Shown: positions 1-12,651, counted from the stretch's first letter. The stretch is DNA of 64,000 nucleotides from Alphaproteobacteria bacterium (GCA_026990035.1 JALSIM010000040.1:186001-250000), one strand, 5' to 3'. Numbers and translations: made by a program. The notes: generated by a model from the sequence alone, not told the origin.

Positions 1-1195
1 GCAGCAGCAGGAGTTCGGGCTGGGTTTCCATTTCGAACTGCTGGGCCACCGACAGCACCTGGCCGAGGAGATGGGCGAAGGAGATCCGCGACAGGGGCAG
101 GCCGCGGATCGGCTCGCCGATCGCCCGGCAGGCCTGGGTGAAGGCCGCCCGCTCCGAGCGGTCGCTGATGAAGCCGGCCTCGTAGAAAACCTCGGCGACG
201 GTGGCGTAATCGCCCTCGAGAAAGCCCATCAGCATGCGGGCGAGGTGGAGACGGGTGTGCAGCTCGAGCCGGCCCATGATGCCGAAATCGAGGGCGATGA
301 TCCGGCCGTTGCGGTCGATCATCATGTTGCCCGGGTGCATGTCGCCGTGGAAGAAGCCGTCGCGGAACACCTGGTTGAAGAACACCCGGGTGGCGACCCG
401 GAGGATTTCCGCGGGATCGAGGCCGGCGGCGAGGAGCCGGTCGCGCTCGTCGATCGGGATGCCGCCCACCCGCTCGAAGGTCACCACCCGCCGGGCGGTC
501 CGCTGCCAGTCGACCCGCGGCACGTAGAACCCGGGCTCGTCGGCGTTGTTCTCGGCGAATTCGGCGGCGGCCGCCGCCTCGAGGCGCAGATCCATCTCCC
601 GCCGGGTGGTGGCGGCGAAGATCCTGACCGCCTCCACCGGCTTGAAACGCCGTATCGGCGGGTGCAGCCGTTCGGCCATCTCGGCGAGCCAGAAGAAGAA
701 GTCCAGATCCTCCTCCATCGCCCGCTCGATGCCGGGACGCAGAACCTTGACCGCGACTTCCTCCCCCTCGGTGGTGACCGCGAAATGGACCTGCGCGATC
801 GAGGCCGCGGCCACCGGCGCATCGTCGAATTCGCGGAACAGGACGGCGATCGGCCGCTCGAGCTCCTCCTCGACGGTGCGGCGGGCGATCTCGGCGGGGA
901 AGGGCGGCAGCCGGTCCTGCAACGCCGAGAGATCCCGGGCCACCGGTTCGCCCAGGAGATCGGCGCGGGTCGACAGGCTCTGGCCGAACTTGATGAAACT
1001 CGGCCCCAGCTCCTGGAGCGCGGCGGCCAGCCGCTGTCCCGGCCGGCCGGCCGCGGCCTTGTTCTGGAAACGGTCGAGGAGCCGCAGCAGCGGCCGGGTC
1101 TGGGGCAGCAGATCGAGGGGGAAGAGGGCGTTGTGGCGGGCGAGGCTGCGGGCGATGCGGACGGCACGGCAGAGATTGCGGACGGTGCGCAGCAT
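1..1195 (-). CDS. ubiB: UbiB, ABC1-type atypical kinase for ubiquinone biosynthesis (3' end outside window)
   Basis: UbiB-family proteins are ABC1/ADCK atypical kinases or ATPases needed for ubiquinone synthesis at the inner membrane. The minus-strand frame stays open to the window edge, so the C-terminus, where the family has its membrane helices, is missing. Visible hallmarks are KFGQ near residue 70, the alanine-rich AAAS loop near 130, VAVKVLRPG carrying the family lysine near 151, HGDMHPGN near 284-291, and LDFG soon after. The ATG at 1195 opens a typical start (MLRTVRNLCR). ubiE follows upstream on the same strand with a 9-base gap, so the two are probably co-transcribed, as in many proteobacteria. 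Confidence 0.93.
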   Translation of the reverse strand, partial: MLRTVRNLCRAVRIARSLARHNALFPLDLLPQTRPLLRLLDRFQNKAAAGRPGQRLAAALQELGPSFIKFGQSLSTRADLLGEPVARDLSALQDRLPPFPAEIARRTVEEELERPIAVLFREFDDAPVAAASIAQVHFAVTTEGEEVAVKVLRPGIERAMEEDLDFFFWLAEMAERLHPPIRRFKPVEAVRIFAATTRREMDLRLEAAAAAEFAENNADEPGFYVPRVDWQRTARRVVTFERVGGIPIDERDRLLAAGLDPAEILRVATRVFFNQVFRDGFFHGDMHPGNMMIDRNGRIIALDFGIMGRLELHTRLHLARMLMGFLEGDYATVAEVFYEAGFISDRSERAAFTQACRAIGEPIRGLPLSRISFAHLLGQVLSVAQQFEMETQPELLLL

Positions 1196-1204
1196 CGCCG
1201 GCGC

Positions 1205-1999
1205 TCAGATCCGCCAACCCGAATGGATGGCGGCGATGCCGGTCGAGAGGTTGCGCCAGGCGACGTTGGCGAAGCCGGCTTCGGCGATCAGCCGGGCGAA
1301 GGTGGGCTGGTCGGGAAAGCGACGGATGCTTTCGACCAGATAGCGGTAGCTCTCCTCGTCCCCGGCGACGACCCGGCCGAGCAGCGGAACCACGGAAAAG
1401 GAATAGGCGTCGTAGAGGCGATCGAGCAGCGGCACCACCACCCGGCCGAACTCGAGACAGAGAAAGCGGCCGCCGGGCTTCAGCACGCGGCGGATCTCGG
1501 CCAGCGCCCGGTCGATCCGGGTGACGTTGCGGATGCCGAAGGCGATGGTCACCGCGTCGAAGCGGCGGGCGGGGAAGGGCAGGGCCTCGGCATCGCCGGC
1601 GATCCAGTCGATCTCGGCGAGCCAGCCACGGTCGATGGCCCGGTCGCGGCCGACCCCGAGCATGTCGGGATTGATGTCGCAGAGGGTGATCGTGGCCCGT
1701 CCGTCGAGCCGCTCGAGCAGCCGGAAGGCGACGTCGCCGGTCCCCCCGGCGAGATCCAGCAGCCGGATCCCCGGCCGCGGATAGAGCCAGTCGATCAGGG
1801 CCTCCTTCCACAGGCGGTGGACGCCGGCGCTCATCAGATCGTTCATCAGATCGTAGCGCTCCGCCACCCGGGCGAAGACCTCGCGCACCAGGCGCGCCTT
1901 CTCGGCCGGATCCACCGGCCTCTCGCCGAAGGAGCGGGCGAGCTCGTCGACGGCGGAGGTGGCGGCCGTCCGCCGGCTTGTGCGTGATCCGTTGCCCAT
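1205..1999 (-). CDS. ubiE: Ubiquinone/menaquinone biosynthesis C-methyltransferase UbiE
   Basis: UbiE is the S-adenosylmethionine-dependent C-methyltransferase that methylates the benzoquinol ring in ubiquinone synthesis. The 264-residue protein has the class I methyltransferase motif [13 protein letters not shown], the aspartate-bearing [10 protein letters not shown], and the UbiE signature regions around [13 protein letters not shown] and [13 protein letters not shown], and ends near HSGWRI. The chosen start is the ATG at 1999; the frame is open further upstream but that part overlaps mutM on the other strand and looks non-coding. It sits upstream of ubiB in the same direction and diverges from mutM, leaving about 93 bases for two promoters. 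Confidence 0.95.
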   Translation of the reverse strand: MGNGSRTSRRTAATSAVDELARSFGERPVDPAEKARLVREVFARVAERYDLMNDLMSAGVHRLWKEALIDWLYPRPGIRLLDLAGGTGDVAFRLLERLDGRATITLCDINPDMLGVGRDRAIDRGWLAEIDWIAGDAEALPFPARRFDAVTIAFGIRNVTRIDRALAEIRRVLKPGGRFLCLEFGRVVVPLLDRLYDAYSFSVVPLLGRVVAGDEESYRYLVESIRRFPDQPTFARLIAEAGFANVAWRNLSTGIAAIHSGWRI

Positions 2000-2092
2000 G
2001 CCAATACCAGTGCCGCAGGCGGAGCGCCGCCACGCCTTGTAGGCGAGGGGCGGGGCGCCGGCAAGCCGCCACTCCGAGGTGTCGAGGAACCC

Positions 2093-2908
2093 GTGCCCGA
2101 ACTTCCCGAAGTCGAGACCACCATGCGGGCCCTGGCCGCGCGGCTGCGCGGTCGCCGCATCCTGCGGCTGGAGCGGCGTGTCGAACGGCTGCGGTCGCCC
2201 CTGCCGCCGGACCTGGAACGGAAGGTGAACGGACGGCGGATGGTCGATTTCTCGCGACGCGCGAAATACATCCTCATCCACCTCGACAATTCGGATAGCC
2301 TGCTGCTCCATCTCGGGATGTCGGGGCGGCTGCTCTTCGACGGTGCGCCACGGGGCCGGCACGAGCATCTCACCTTCTTCTGCGAGGGCGGCACGGTCCT
2401 GCGGTTCGTCGATCCGCGGCGCTTCGGCCTCCTGCTCCTGATCCCGGAGAGGGATCTCGACGGCCATCCGCGCCTCGCCGGTCTCGGCGTCGAGCCCCTC
2501 TCTCCGGCGTTCGACGGCACCCGTCTCGAGGCTCTGCTGGCCGGCCGAAGGTGCAGCATCAAGACGGCCCTTCTCGACCAGCGGCTGGTGGTCGGAATCG
2601 GCAACATCTACGCCTGCGAGGCGCTGTTCCGGGCCGGCATCTCGCCGCGCCGGCGGGCCGGCCTTCTGGGGCCCCGGCGCTGCGCCCGGCTGGCGCGGGC
2701 GATCGTCGCCGTGCTGGAGGAGGCGATCGCCGCCGGCGGTTCCTCGCTCCGGGACTATGTCGGTGCCGACGGGCAGGCGGGCAGTTTCCAGAACGATTTC
2801 CGCGTCTACGGGCGGGAGGGGGAAGCCTGCCGGCGCTGCGGCGGGATGGTGCGACGCATTGTCCAAGGGGGAAGGGCCACCTTTTTCTGTCCCGCCTGCC
2901 AACGCTGA
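2093..2908 (+). CDS. mutM: Formamidopyrimidine-DNA glycosylase (MutM/Fpg)
   Basis: MutM removes 8-oxoguanine and formamidopyrimidines from DNA and cuts the abasic site. The 271-residue protein begins with the diagnostic PELPEVETT after a GTG initiator, so the processed N-terminal proline and the following glutamate (Pro2, Glu3 in numbering with Met) are the catalytic pair. The helix-two-turn-helix region has [13 protein letters not shown], and the C-terminal zinc finger has paired cysteines in CRRCGG and CPAC. Length is normal for the family. It diverges from ubiE and is followed by a crotonase and rpsT on the same strand. Confidence 0.96.
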   Translation: MPELPEVETTMRALAARLRGRRILRLERRVERLRSPLPPDLERKVNGRRMVDFSRRAKYILIHLDNSDSLLLHLGMSGRLLFDGAPRGRHEHLTFFCEGGTVLRFVDPRRFGLLLLIPERDLDGHPRLAGLGVEPLSPAFDGTRLEALLAGRRCSIKTALLDQRLVVGIGNIYACEALFRAGISPRRRAGLLGPRRCARLARAIVAVLEEAIAAGGSSLRDYVGADGQAGSFQNDFRVYGREGEACRRCGGMVRRIVQGGRATFFCPACQR

Positions 2909-3058
2909 GCCTCTCGGGTCTGGACGGGTGATGCCGGCCTGGTGTTAAAACGCGCCGCCTTCGGACCGCCGGCTCCGGCGGTCGCCAAGACACGCGAGCC
3001 ATGTAGAACGGGTCCCGGCCGGCATGGGCCGCGCCGCGGGCCGCGAGGAGGATACGTC

Positions 3059-3832
3059 ATGGCGTACGAAACCATTCTGGTCGAGCAACGCGGCCGTGTC
3101 GGCCTGGTGACGCTCAACCGGCCCAAGGCGCTCAATGCGCTGAACGCCCGGCTGGTCGGGGAGCTCAACACCGCGCTCGACGCTTTCGAGGCCGATCCGG
3201 AGGTGGCGGTGATCGTGCTCACCGGCTCCGAGAAGGCCTTCGCCGCCGGTGCCGACATCAAGGAGATGATGGCGATGGATTTCATGGACGCGTTCCGGAG
3301 CGACTTCATCGCTCCCTGGCAGCGCGTCGCCGCTCGCAAGAAACCGATCATCGCCGCGGTCGCCGGCTACGCCCTGGGCGGGGGTTGCGAGCTGGCGATG
3401 ATGTGCGACATCATCATCGCCGCCGACAACGCCAAGTTCGGCCAGCCGGAGATCAATCTCGGGACCATGCCCGGGGCCGGTGGTACCCAGCGCCTGACCC
3501 GGGCGGTGGGAAAGTCGAAGGCGATGGAGATGGTCCTCACCGGCCGCATGATGTCCGCCGAGGAGGCCGAACGCGCCAATCTCGTCAGCCGGGTGGTCCC
3601 GGCGGCCGATCTCCTCGAGGAGGCGATGAAGCTCGCCGAGACCATCGCCGCCAAATCCCAGCCCATGGTCCAGATGGCCAAGGAGGCGGTCAACCGGGCC
3701 TTCGAGACCAGCCTCGCCGAGGGCTTGCTTTTCGAGCGCCGGGTGTTCTATTCCACCTTCGCCACCGAGGACCGCAGCGAGGGCATGGTGGCGTTCGCCG
3801 AGAAGCGCAACCCGAATTTCAAGGACCGCTGA
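3059..3832 (+). CDS. Enoyl-CoA hydratase (crotonase family)
   Basis: This 257-residue crotonase probably hydrates 2-enoyl-CoA in fatty acid or branched-chain acid oxidation. It has the oxyanion-hole segment [11 protein letters not shown], the [11 protein letters not shown] segment with the first catalytic glutamate, and [19 protein letters not shown] with the second. The ATG at 3059 follows GCGAGGAGGATACGTC, a strong ribosome binding site; the frame is open upstream but that stretch is not conserved. Placement between mutM and rpsT next to dnaA recurs in Rhodospirillales. The exact acyl chain length cannot be told from sequence. Confidence 0.92.
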   Translation: MAYETILVEQRGRVGLVTLNRPKALNALNARLVGELNTALDAFEADPEVAVIVLTGSEKAFAAGADIKEMMAMDFMDAFRSDFIAPWQRVAARKKPIIAAVAGYALGGGCELAMMCDIIIAADNAKFGQPEINLGTMPGAGGTQRLTRAVGKSKAMEMVLTGRMMSAEEAERANLVSRVVPAADLLEEAMKLAETIAAKSQPMVQMAKEAVNRAFETSLAEGLLFERRVFYSTFATEDRSEGMVAFAEKRNPNFKDR

Positions 3833-3844
3833 CCCCGTTCGGCG

Positions 3845-3888
3845 GCGGCCCCGGCCCGATTGACGGGGCCGCGACCGGGGTCTATAGG
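3845..3888 (+). promoter_or_regulatory. Probable rpsT promoter with an overlapping GC-rich hairpin
   Basis: TTGACG at 3860-3865 and TATAGG at 3883-3888 are separated by exactly 17 bases and lie about 30 bases ahead of the rpsT GTG. The -35 box overlaps the loop and right arm of a perfect 9-base stem (GCGGCCCCG at 3845-3853, CGGGGCCGC at 3864-3872). The hairpin has no T-run, so it may weakly end echA transcripts or mark a repressor site. The promoter reading is good by spacing and sequence; the hairpin role is inference. Confidence 0.6.
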
Positions 3889-3919
3889 TCCGCGCCTGCA
3901 ACGGAACGAGAGGACATCC

Positions 3920-4204
3920 GTGGCCCACAGCCGCTCCGCGAAAAAGCGCGTCCGCCAGACGATCAAGCGGACGCTGCGCAACCGCAGTCGCAAGACCCGC
4001 ATCCGCACCTTCGTCCGCCGCGCCGAGGAGGCGATCGCCGCCGGCGATCCGGAGGCCGCCCGTGCCGCCTTCGTGCAGGCCGAATCGGAGCTCCGCAGAG
4101 GCGTCAGCAAGGGTGTGTTGCACATGAACACGGCGGCGCGCAAGATCTCGCGGCTGGCGCGCCGGGTCAAGCTGCTGACCGCGGGCGACTCCGGCGGCAG
4201 CTGA
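3920..4204 (+). CDS. rpsT: 30S ribosomal protein S20
   Basis: S20 binds 16S rRNA early in assembly of the small subunit. The 94-residue product is strongly basic and has the S20 pattern AHSRSAKKRVRQTIKR at the N-terminus and an alanine-rich HMNTAARKISRLARRVK near the C-terminus. It uses a GTG start at 3920, with GAACGAGAGGA just upstream. A family-typical first residue is Ala after Met removal, which supports this start. It has its own promoter and lies between echA and dnaA. Confidence 0.95.
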   Translation: MAHSRSAKKRVRQTIKRTLRNRSRKTRIRTFVRRAEEAIAAGDPEAARAAFVQAESELRRGVSKGVLHMNTAARKISRLARRVKLLTAGDSGGS

Positions 4205-4609
4205 GATTCCCCCGCTGACGGCGGGCGGCGCACGGGTCCGCGCGGCGGGGTCGTTCGTTGATCCCGGGTGCGAGGGATATCAACCATAGAGCGAAAAACT
4301 TCGTTCGCGGTTCGATCCCCTTGTCAGGTTCCGGGGCCGCGTTTACCCTCCGCGATGGCTTTCGAGCCCGCCTGTCCGGTTCGGAACTCGGCTCTCTTTT
4401 CGGCATCGGCATCGAAGTGGTACGGCAAGTTCTCGTATCGTTTCGCGCATGAAATGGTTCGGGAACGGCGGTAGTCGCAAGTATTCGGGAAAAGAGCGCG
4501 GCGGTCTCCCGGGCGGTGTCGGCGGCGGAAGAACGGGGGTCCGGGAGGCGGTCGGACGGCGGGAGCCGGTCCGGTCCGGGGATGCGACGCGGATGCGACG
4601 GGAGGTCGA
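4205..4609. other. 405-base gene-free interval upstream of dnaA
   Basis: No convincing gene lies here. There is a short hairpin right after rpsT (CCCGC, TGACG loop, GCGGG at about 4211-4225) that could be its weak terminator, and a bulged hairpin GTTGATCCC (4257-4265) with GGGATATCAAC (4274-4284). I see no TTATCCACA-like DnaA box on either strand and no marked AT-rich unwinding region, so I cannot call oriC. A dnaA promoter is expected in the right half but no pair of boxes stands out. A tRNA-like GGTTCGATCCC at 4307-4317 has no matching stems. Confidence 0.5.
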
Positions 4610-6019
4610 GTGGGCGTGCCATCCGAGGTTGGAATGATCTCGCCATCGAGCGATCTTCAGGCGCAGTGGGCCCAGGTTCGCGCGATGCTGCGGGCCGAGT
4701 TCGGGGACACCGCCTTCGGCACCTGGCTCAAGCCTCTCGAAGTCGCCCGCCTCGACGGCGACCGGGTGGTGATGACGGTTCCCACCCAGTTCATGCGCGA
4801 CTGGATCGTCGCCCATTACGGCGACCGCATCCGCTCCATGTGGGCGGGGGTGAACCCGGCGGTTAGGTCCATCGCCCTCAGCGTGCGTCCGCCCGAGCCG
4901 CGCGGCGCGGCCGCCGCGGCGGCGGTGGATCCGGTGCCGGTGCCGCCCCCGGTGGCGGGCTGCGAGCCCGCCGAGGTGGCGCCCGAGTTCGAGGAGATGG
5001 GGGCCCGGCTCGACCCCCGCTTCACCTTCGACAGTTTCGTGGTCGGCAAGCCCAACGAGTTCGCGGTCGCCGCCGCCGAGAAGGTGGCCGCTTCGCTGAG
5101 TCCGCCCTTCAACCCGCTGTTCCTCTACGGTGGGGTGGGGCTCGGCAAGACCCATCTGATGCACGCCATCGGCTGGCGCATCCGAGAGGTCACGCCGCAG
5201 CGGCGGGTGGTCTACCTTTCGGCCGAGAAGTTCATGTACCAATTCGTGCGGGCGCTGCGCCGCAAGGACACCATGTCCTTCAAGGAGCTCTTCCGCTCGG
5301 TCGACGTCCTGATGGTCGACGACGTGCAGTTCATCAGCGGCAAGGAGAGCACCCAGGAGGAGTTCTTCCACACCTTCAACGCCCTCGTCGACCGCGGTCG
5401 GCAGATCGTGATCTCCGCCGACCGCAGCCCGGCCGATCTGTCGGGTCTCGAGGAGCGGATCCGCTCCCGGCTCGGCTGGGGGCTGGTGGCCGACATCCAT
5501 CCCACCACTTACGAGCTGCGCCTCGGCATCCTCCAGACCAAGGCGGAGAAGCTCGGGGTCGAGGTGCCGGTGCGGGTGATGGAGTTCCTCGCCGCCCGGA
5601 TCACCAGCAACGTCCGCGAGCTCGAGGGGGCGCTCAACCGCATCGTCCATCACGCCTCCTTCAGCGGCCGGCCGATCTCCATCGACACCGCCCGCGAGGT
5701 GCTCAAGGACCTGCTCCGGGCCCACGACCGGCGGGTGACCATCGAGGAGATCCAGCGGGCGGTGGTGGAGCATTACGGGATCCGGATGGCCGACATGAGC
5801 TCCAGCCGGCGCGCCCGGGCGGTGGCGCGGCCGCGGCAGGTGGCGATGTATCTCGCCAAGCAGCTCACCACCCGCTCGCTGCCCGAGATCGGCAAGCGTT
5901 TCGGCAATCGCGACCATACCACGGTGATGCACGCCATCCGCCAGATCGAGCGGCTGTGCGAGGAGGACCGCAGCCTCGCCGAGGACGTCGCCGCGCTGCG
6001 GCGGCGGCTGCAGGCCTGA
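4610..6019 (+). CDS. dnaA: Chromosomal replication initiator DnaA
   Basis: DnaA binds origin boxes and melts oriC. The 469-residue protein shows domain I (residues about 15-90), a proline/alanine-rich linker II (about 91-125), the AAA+ domain with Walker A GGVGLGKTH (about 174-182) and Walker B VLMVDDVQF (about 233-241), and the domain IV signature NRDHTTVMHAI near 433-443. The GTG at 4610 has GGGAGG four bases upstream; an ATG at 4634 (MISPSSDLQA) is a possible alternative start. dnaN, recF and gyrB follow on the same strand in classical order. Confidence 0.97.
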   Translation: MGVPSEVGMISPSSDLQAQWAQVRAMLRAEFGDTAFGTWLKPLEVARLDGDRVVMTVPTQFMRDWIVAHYGDRIRSMWAGVNPAVRSIALSVRPPEPRGAAAAAAVDPVPVPPPVAGCEPAEVAPEFEEMGARLDPRFTFDSFVVGKPNEFAVAAAEKVAASLSPPFNPLFLYGGVGLGKTHLMHAIGWRIREVTPQRRVVYLSAEKFMYQFVRALRRKDTMSFKELFRSVDVLMVDDVQFISGKESTQEEFFHTFNALVDRGRQIVISADRSPADLSGLEERIRSRLGWGLVADIHPTTYELRLGILQTKAEKLGVEVPVRVMEFLAARITSNVRELEGALNRIVHHASFSGRPISIDTAREVLKDLLRAHDRRVTIEEIQRAVVEHYGIRMADMSSSRRARAVARPRQVAMYLAKQLTTRSLPEIGKRFGNRDHTTVMHAIRQIERLCEEDRSLAEDVAALRRRLQA

Positions 6020-6053
6020 AGCGCCGGGCGGGGCGGAAACGGGGAGGCAAAAT

Positions 6054-6079
6054 CCCGCTCAACGCGGGTGAGGTTTTCT
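6054..6079 (+). terminator. Possible weak terminator between dnaA and dnaN
   Basis: CCCGC (6054-6058) and GCGGG (6064-6068) can form a 5-base stem with a TCAAC loop, followed five bases later by TTTT. The stem is short and the T-run is not adjacent, so this may instead be part of the dnaN promoter region. Low certainty. Confidence 0.25.
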
Positions 6080-6162
6080 GCTAGCGTTCGCGCCCCGGCG
6101 GTCGCGCCGGGGGCGATCGGCGGCCACCGCCGGTCCCGGACGTCGGAGGAACCGGACGACCC

Positions 6163-7286
6163 ATGAAGCTTTCCATCGAGCGCAGCGCTCTCCTGAGATC
6201 CCTCTCCCATGTCCAGAACGTGGTCGAACGGCGGACCACCATCCCGATCCTCGCCAACGTCAAGCTGGAAACCGGGGACGGCGAACTGGCGCTGACCGCG
6301 ACCGACCTCGATCTGGCGCTCGCCACCCGGGAGACGGCGGAGATCCGCGAGCCCGGCGCCACCACGGTGGCCGCCCATCTGCTGTTCGAGATCGTGCGCA
6401 AGCTGCCCGAGGGTTGCGAGGTCGAACTCGCTCAGCCGCCCGACGGCAACGAGCTGGAGCTGCGGGCGGCGCGCTCGGTGTTCCAGCTTCCGACCCTGCC
6501 GGCCGCCGACTTCCCGCCCCTCGGCGAGGACGGGCTCGACATTTCCTTCGCCATGCCGGCGGCCGATCTCGCCCGGCTGATCGACAAGACCCGCTTCGCC
6601 ATCTCCACCGAGGAGACCCGCTACTATCTGAACGGGATCCACATCCATCCCCTGGCCGCCGGGGCCGCCAGCGTCCTCCGGGGGGTGGCCACCGACGGCC
6701 ATCGCCTCGCCCGGGTCGAGGTGGCGTTGCCGGGAGGAGCCGAGCGGCTGCCGCCGATCATCGTCCCCCGCAAGACGGTCAACGAGCTGCGCAAGCTGCT
6801 CGGCGAAAGCGAGGCCGAGATCGAGCTCGCGGTTTCCGCCAACCGGATGCGTTGCGTGGTCGATCGTGCGATCCTGGTTTCGCGCCTGATCGACGGGCCG
6901 TTCCCCGATTACGAGCGGGTGATCCCCAAACCCGAGGACACCGACAGGGTCGCGGTCATGGAGGTGCGCGCCTTCAAGGATGCGGTGGACCGGGTGAGCA
7001 CCATCTCCACCGAACGCACCCGGGCGGTGAAGCTCGGGTTCACCGCCGGCGGGGTGACCATCTCGGCGGTCAGCGCGGAAGCCGGACGGGCCGTCGAGGA
7101 GCTCGATGTGGAATATTCCGGCGACCCCCTCGAAATCGGCTTCAATGCCCGCTATATATTGGACATCCTTGGGGAAATCGAGGGCGAGCAGGTCCGCATG
7201 GAGATGACTTCGCCGGCGGCACCGACGGTCTTGCGCGATCCGGCCGACAGCAGCACGCTCTACGTCCTGATGCCCATGCGGGTGTG

Positions 7287-7287
<1 letters not shown>
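6163..7287 (+). CDS. dnaN: DNA polymerase III beta sliding clamp
   Basis: The beta clamp encircles DNA and tethers polymerase III and other enzymes. The 374-residue protein has the standard three-domain clamp length and conserved stretches such as VVERRTTIPILANV near the N-terminus, TRYYLNGIHIH and TDGHRLA in the middle domain, and the C-terminal VLMPMRV that ends many DnaN proteins. The ATG at 6163 follows GTCGGAGGAACC. Its stop overlaps the recF start (TGATG), pointing to translational coupling. Confidence 0.96.
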
Positions 7288-10857
<3,570 letters not shown>

Positions 10858-10891
10858 GGGCGAAACCGCGCGCTCCGGGCGGCGGTCTTTC

Positions 10892-11119
10892 CGGATCTCC
10901 CGGAACCGGCTCGCCCCTGCGCTCGATCCGCCGCCCACGCGCCTCCACGGGATCGTCCATGGCCGGCGGGCCATCACCCCGGATACCGCCTATCCCCTCG
11001 CGCGCTATTTCGGCACCTCGCTCGAGTTCGGGCTCAACCGCCGGCAGCGCTACGATCTCCCGAGGCTGGAACGGGAAAAGGGCGAGGCCATCCGCGCCCG
11101 CGTGCGGCTCGGGGAAGGG
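10892..11119 (+). pseudogene. Remnant of a HigA/VapI-type antitoxin (XRE helix-turn-helix)
   Basis: Read in the frame beginning at 10892, the DNA encodes pieces that line up in order with HigA antitoxins: NRLAPAL, IVHGRRAITPDTA, LARYFGTSLEFGLN, QRYDL and EREKGEAIRARVR. HigA family members normally read close to NRLARAL, EIVHGKRAITADTA, LARYFGTSPEFWLNL, YDL and EREKG. The first 20 or so residues and any start codon are missing because the frame runs back into gyrB without an ATG/GTG, and the conserved W of EFWLN is G. No HigB toxin is present. I infer a dead antitoxin fragment stranded after gyrB. Confidence 0.7.
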
Positions 11120-11210
11120 GGGTGGAGAAGACCGCTGCCGGCACGACGGTGGAAACGGAGCGTTCTCCCGCCCGGCGTACCGAGGCGCTTTCGCCAGGAT
11201 GCCTCCGACT

Positions 11211-11438
11211 TCAGGCGACCGGGAGACGATGGGCCCCGCGGTCGCGCGCGGCGGCCGCGGCCGTCCCGAAACCGCCCCCCGGCGCCGGCGGACGGAAACC
11301 GTTGCTCTCCAGCCAGTCCTCGAGACGGTCGGGGCTTTCCGCTTCCACCCGGAAGGCGCGCGTGCGGCCGCCCGTCCGGGAGGTACGGAAGAACACCTCG
11401 CCGTAAGGGTTGCGGTAGATCTCGATCGCGATCGTCAT
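11211..11438 (-). CDS. Small protein of unknown function
   Basis: A 75-residue product beginning MTIAIEIYRNPYGEVF, with a compact N-terminal half that looks like a small beta-rich domain (strands around EVFFRTS and TRAFRVEA) followed by a helix (DRLEDWLES) and a disordered Gly/Ala/Arg tail. The ATG at 11438 follows GTGAGAAGGGCG; a GTG four codons upstream is possible. I do not recognise a family. Third codon positions are G/C-rich as in the neighbours, which supports coding. It faces the antitoxin remnant and may be an orphan. Confidence 0.55.
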   Translation of the reverse strand: MTIAIEIYRNPYGEVFFRTSRTGGRTRAFRVEAESPDRLEDWLESNGFRPPAPGGGFGTAAAAARDRGAHRLPVA

Positions 11439-11613
11439 CGCCCTTCTCACGCCTCGCCGGAAGCTTCGGTTAAGGTGACTTTACCGTGTCCCTGCGCAAC
11501 CTGCCTGCACATAGGCAAAAAAGGCGTACCTGGTTGTGCGGGAAATGGCGATCGCGGGCGACCTTCGGCGACGAGACACCGATCCGGGAGGCACCGGCTC
11601 GGGACGGGAAATC

Positions 11614-12510
11614 CTACAAAAGCAGCTCGCCCTCGGCGAGGAGGGCGCAGCGGCCGCCGATCCGCACCTCCCGGAGCCGCCCGCCCGATTTGCGCACCTC
11701 GGTTTCGATGAGGCTCGGGCGGCCCATCTCCCGGCCCTGGTGGATGCGCCGCCGGTAGAGCCCGTCTCTTCCCGGATCGAGATGGGCGAGGAGGGCGGCG
11801 AGGGCGGCGGCGGCGCTGCCGGTCGCCGGATCCTCGGCGATGCCGTGGGCGGGGGCGAACATCCGCGCGCGGATGTCACCCGTCCCCTCTCCGTCCGCGC
11901 TCTCGGTGAAGAGATAGACGCCGTTGTCGAGGCCGTGCGGGAGCAGGGCCTCCGGCAGCGAGCCGCGGACCGCCGCCCGCTCGAGGGCCGCTTCGTCGGC
12001 CAGCCGGACCATCAGGAAATCGAGACCGTGATGGACCCGGCAAGGCAGGGGGCCGGTGGGTACCAGCTCGGCCGGGGCGAGGCCGAGGAAATCGGCGATC
12101 GTCCGCGGGTCCGCCGGTTCGCCGACCGCGAGGGCGCCCGGGGCCCGGAGTTCGGCGCCCGCGGGAAGCTCGCCGTCGAACCGGATCCGCGCCTCGATCT
12201 CCCCGGCCGCCACCAGGAGAGGGAGATCCGGTGCCGCCGGATCGGCCGGCAGATAGCCGAAGCGGGCGAGGGCGAAGGCGCTGCCCACCAGCGGATGGCC
12301 GGCGAAGGGCAGCTCCGCCGCCGGAGTGAAGATGCGCACCCGCCAGGTGGCGGTGCTGTCGGGAAAGACGAAGGCGGTCTCCGAGAAGCCGAATTCGGCG
12401 GCGATCCGCTGCATGACGGCCGGGGACAGACCGTGCGCATCGGGCACCACGGCGAGCGGGTTGCCGGCGAAGGGACGATCGGTGAACACGTCGATGACAA
12501 AGAAGCGCAC
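11614..12510 (-). CDS. PhzF-family isomerase/epimerase
   Basis: PhzF-like proteins share the diaminopimelate-epimerase fold and isomerise small substrates; most members have unknown substrates. The 298-residue protein has the opening VIDVFTDRPFAGNPLAVV, the catalytic glutamate in GFSETAF (about residue 44), FTPAAELPFAGHP, and the C-terminal EDPATGSAAAAL motif. The GTG at 12510 follows GGAGACCGCT. It is divergent from the TRAP transporter genes, with a 239-base shared intergenic region. Substrate not predictable. Confidence 0.88.
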   Translation of the reverse strand: MRFFVIDVFTDRPFAGNPLAVVPDAHGLSPAVMQRIAAEFGFSETAFVFPDSTATWRVRIFTPAAELPFAGHPLVGSAFALARFGYLPADPAAPDLPLLVAAGEIEARIRFDGELPAGAELRAPGALAVGEPADPRTIADFLGLAPAELVPTGPLPCRVHHGLDFLMVRLADEAALERAAVRGSLPEALLPHGLDNGVYLFTESADGEGTGDIRARMFAPAHGIAEDPATGSAAAALAALLAHLDPGRDGLYRRRIHQGREMGRPSLIETEVRKSGGRLREVRIGGRCALLAEGELLL

Positions 12511-12635
12511 AGCGGTCTCCGGGCCCGCGGTGCACGGTAATGCGCCGGGCGGCGGCTGTACAGGGCGGGAAGGGAAAAACGCTCCCGAGGGAAGGCGGTC
12601 CGGGGGTGCCACGGAAGGGCGGCGGCGGGGCCACG

Positions 12636-12651
12636 CTACCCGGACGGGTAG
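12636..12651. promoter_or_regulatory. Perfect inverted repeat, possible operator
   Basis: CTACCCG (12636-12642) and CGGGTAG (12645-12651) form a perfect 7-base inverted repeat around GA, in the divergent region between the PhzF gene and TRAP transporter 1, about 100 bases ahead of dctP. Its symmetry and place fit a regulator binding site. No regulator gene is adjacent, so the factor is unknown. Confidence 0.4.

Noticed and set aside
71-1987. A 638-codon plus-strand open frame over ubiB/ubiE
   Set aside because: It is antisense to two well recognised genes. Long antisense frames are common in high-GC DNA because stop codons are rare; its composition is Gly/Arg/Asp-rich and matches no family.
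4300-4345. GGTTCGATCCC resembling a tRNA T-loop
   Set aside because: The flanking bases do not form the T-stem, and no acceptor, D or anticodon arm can be drawn around it.
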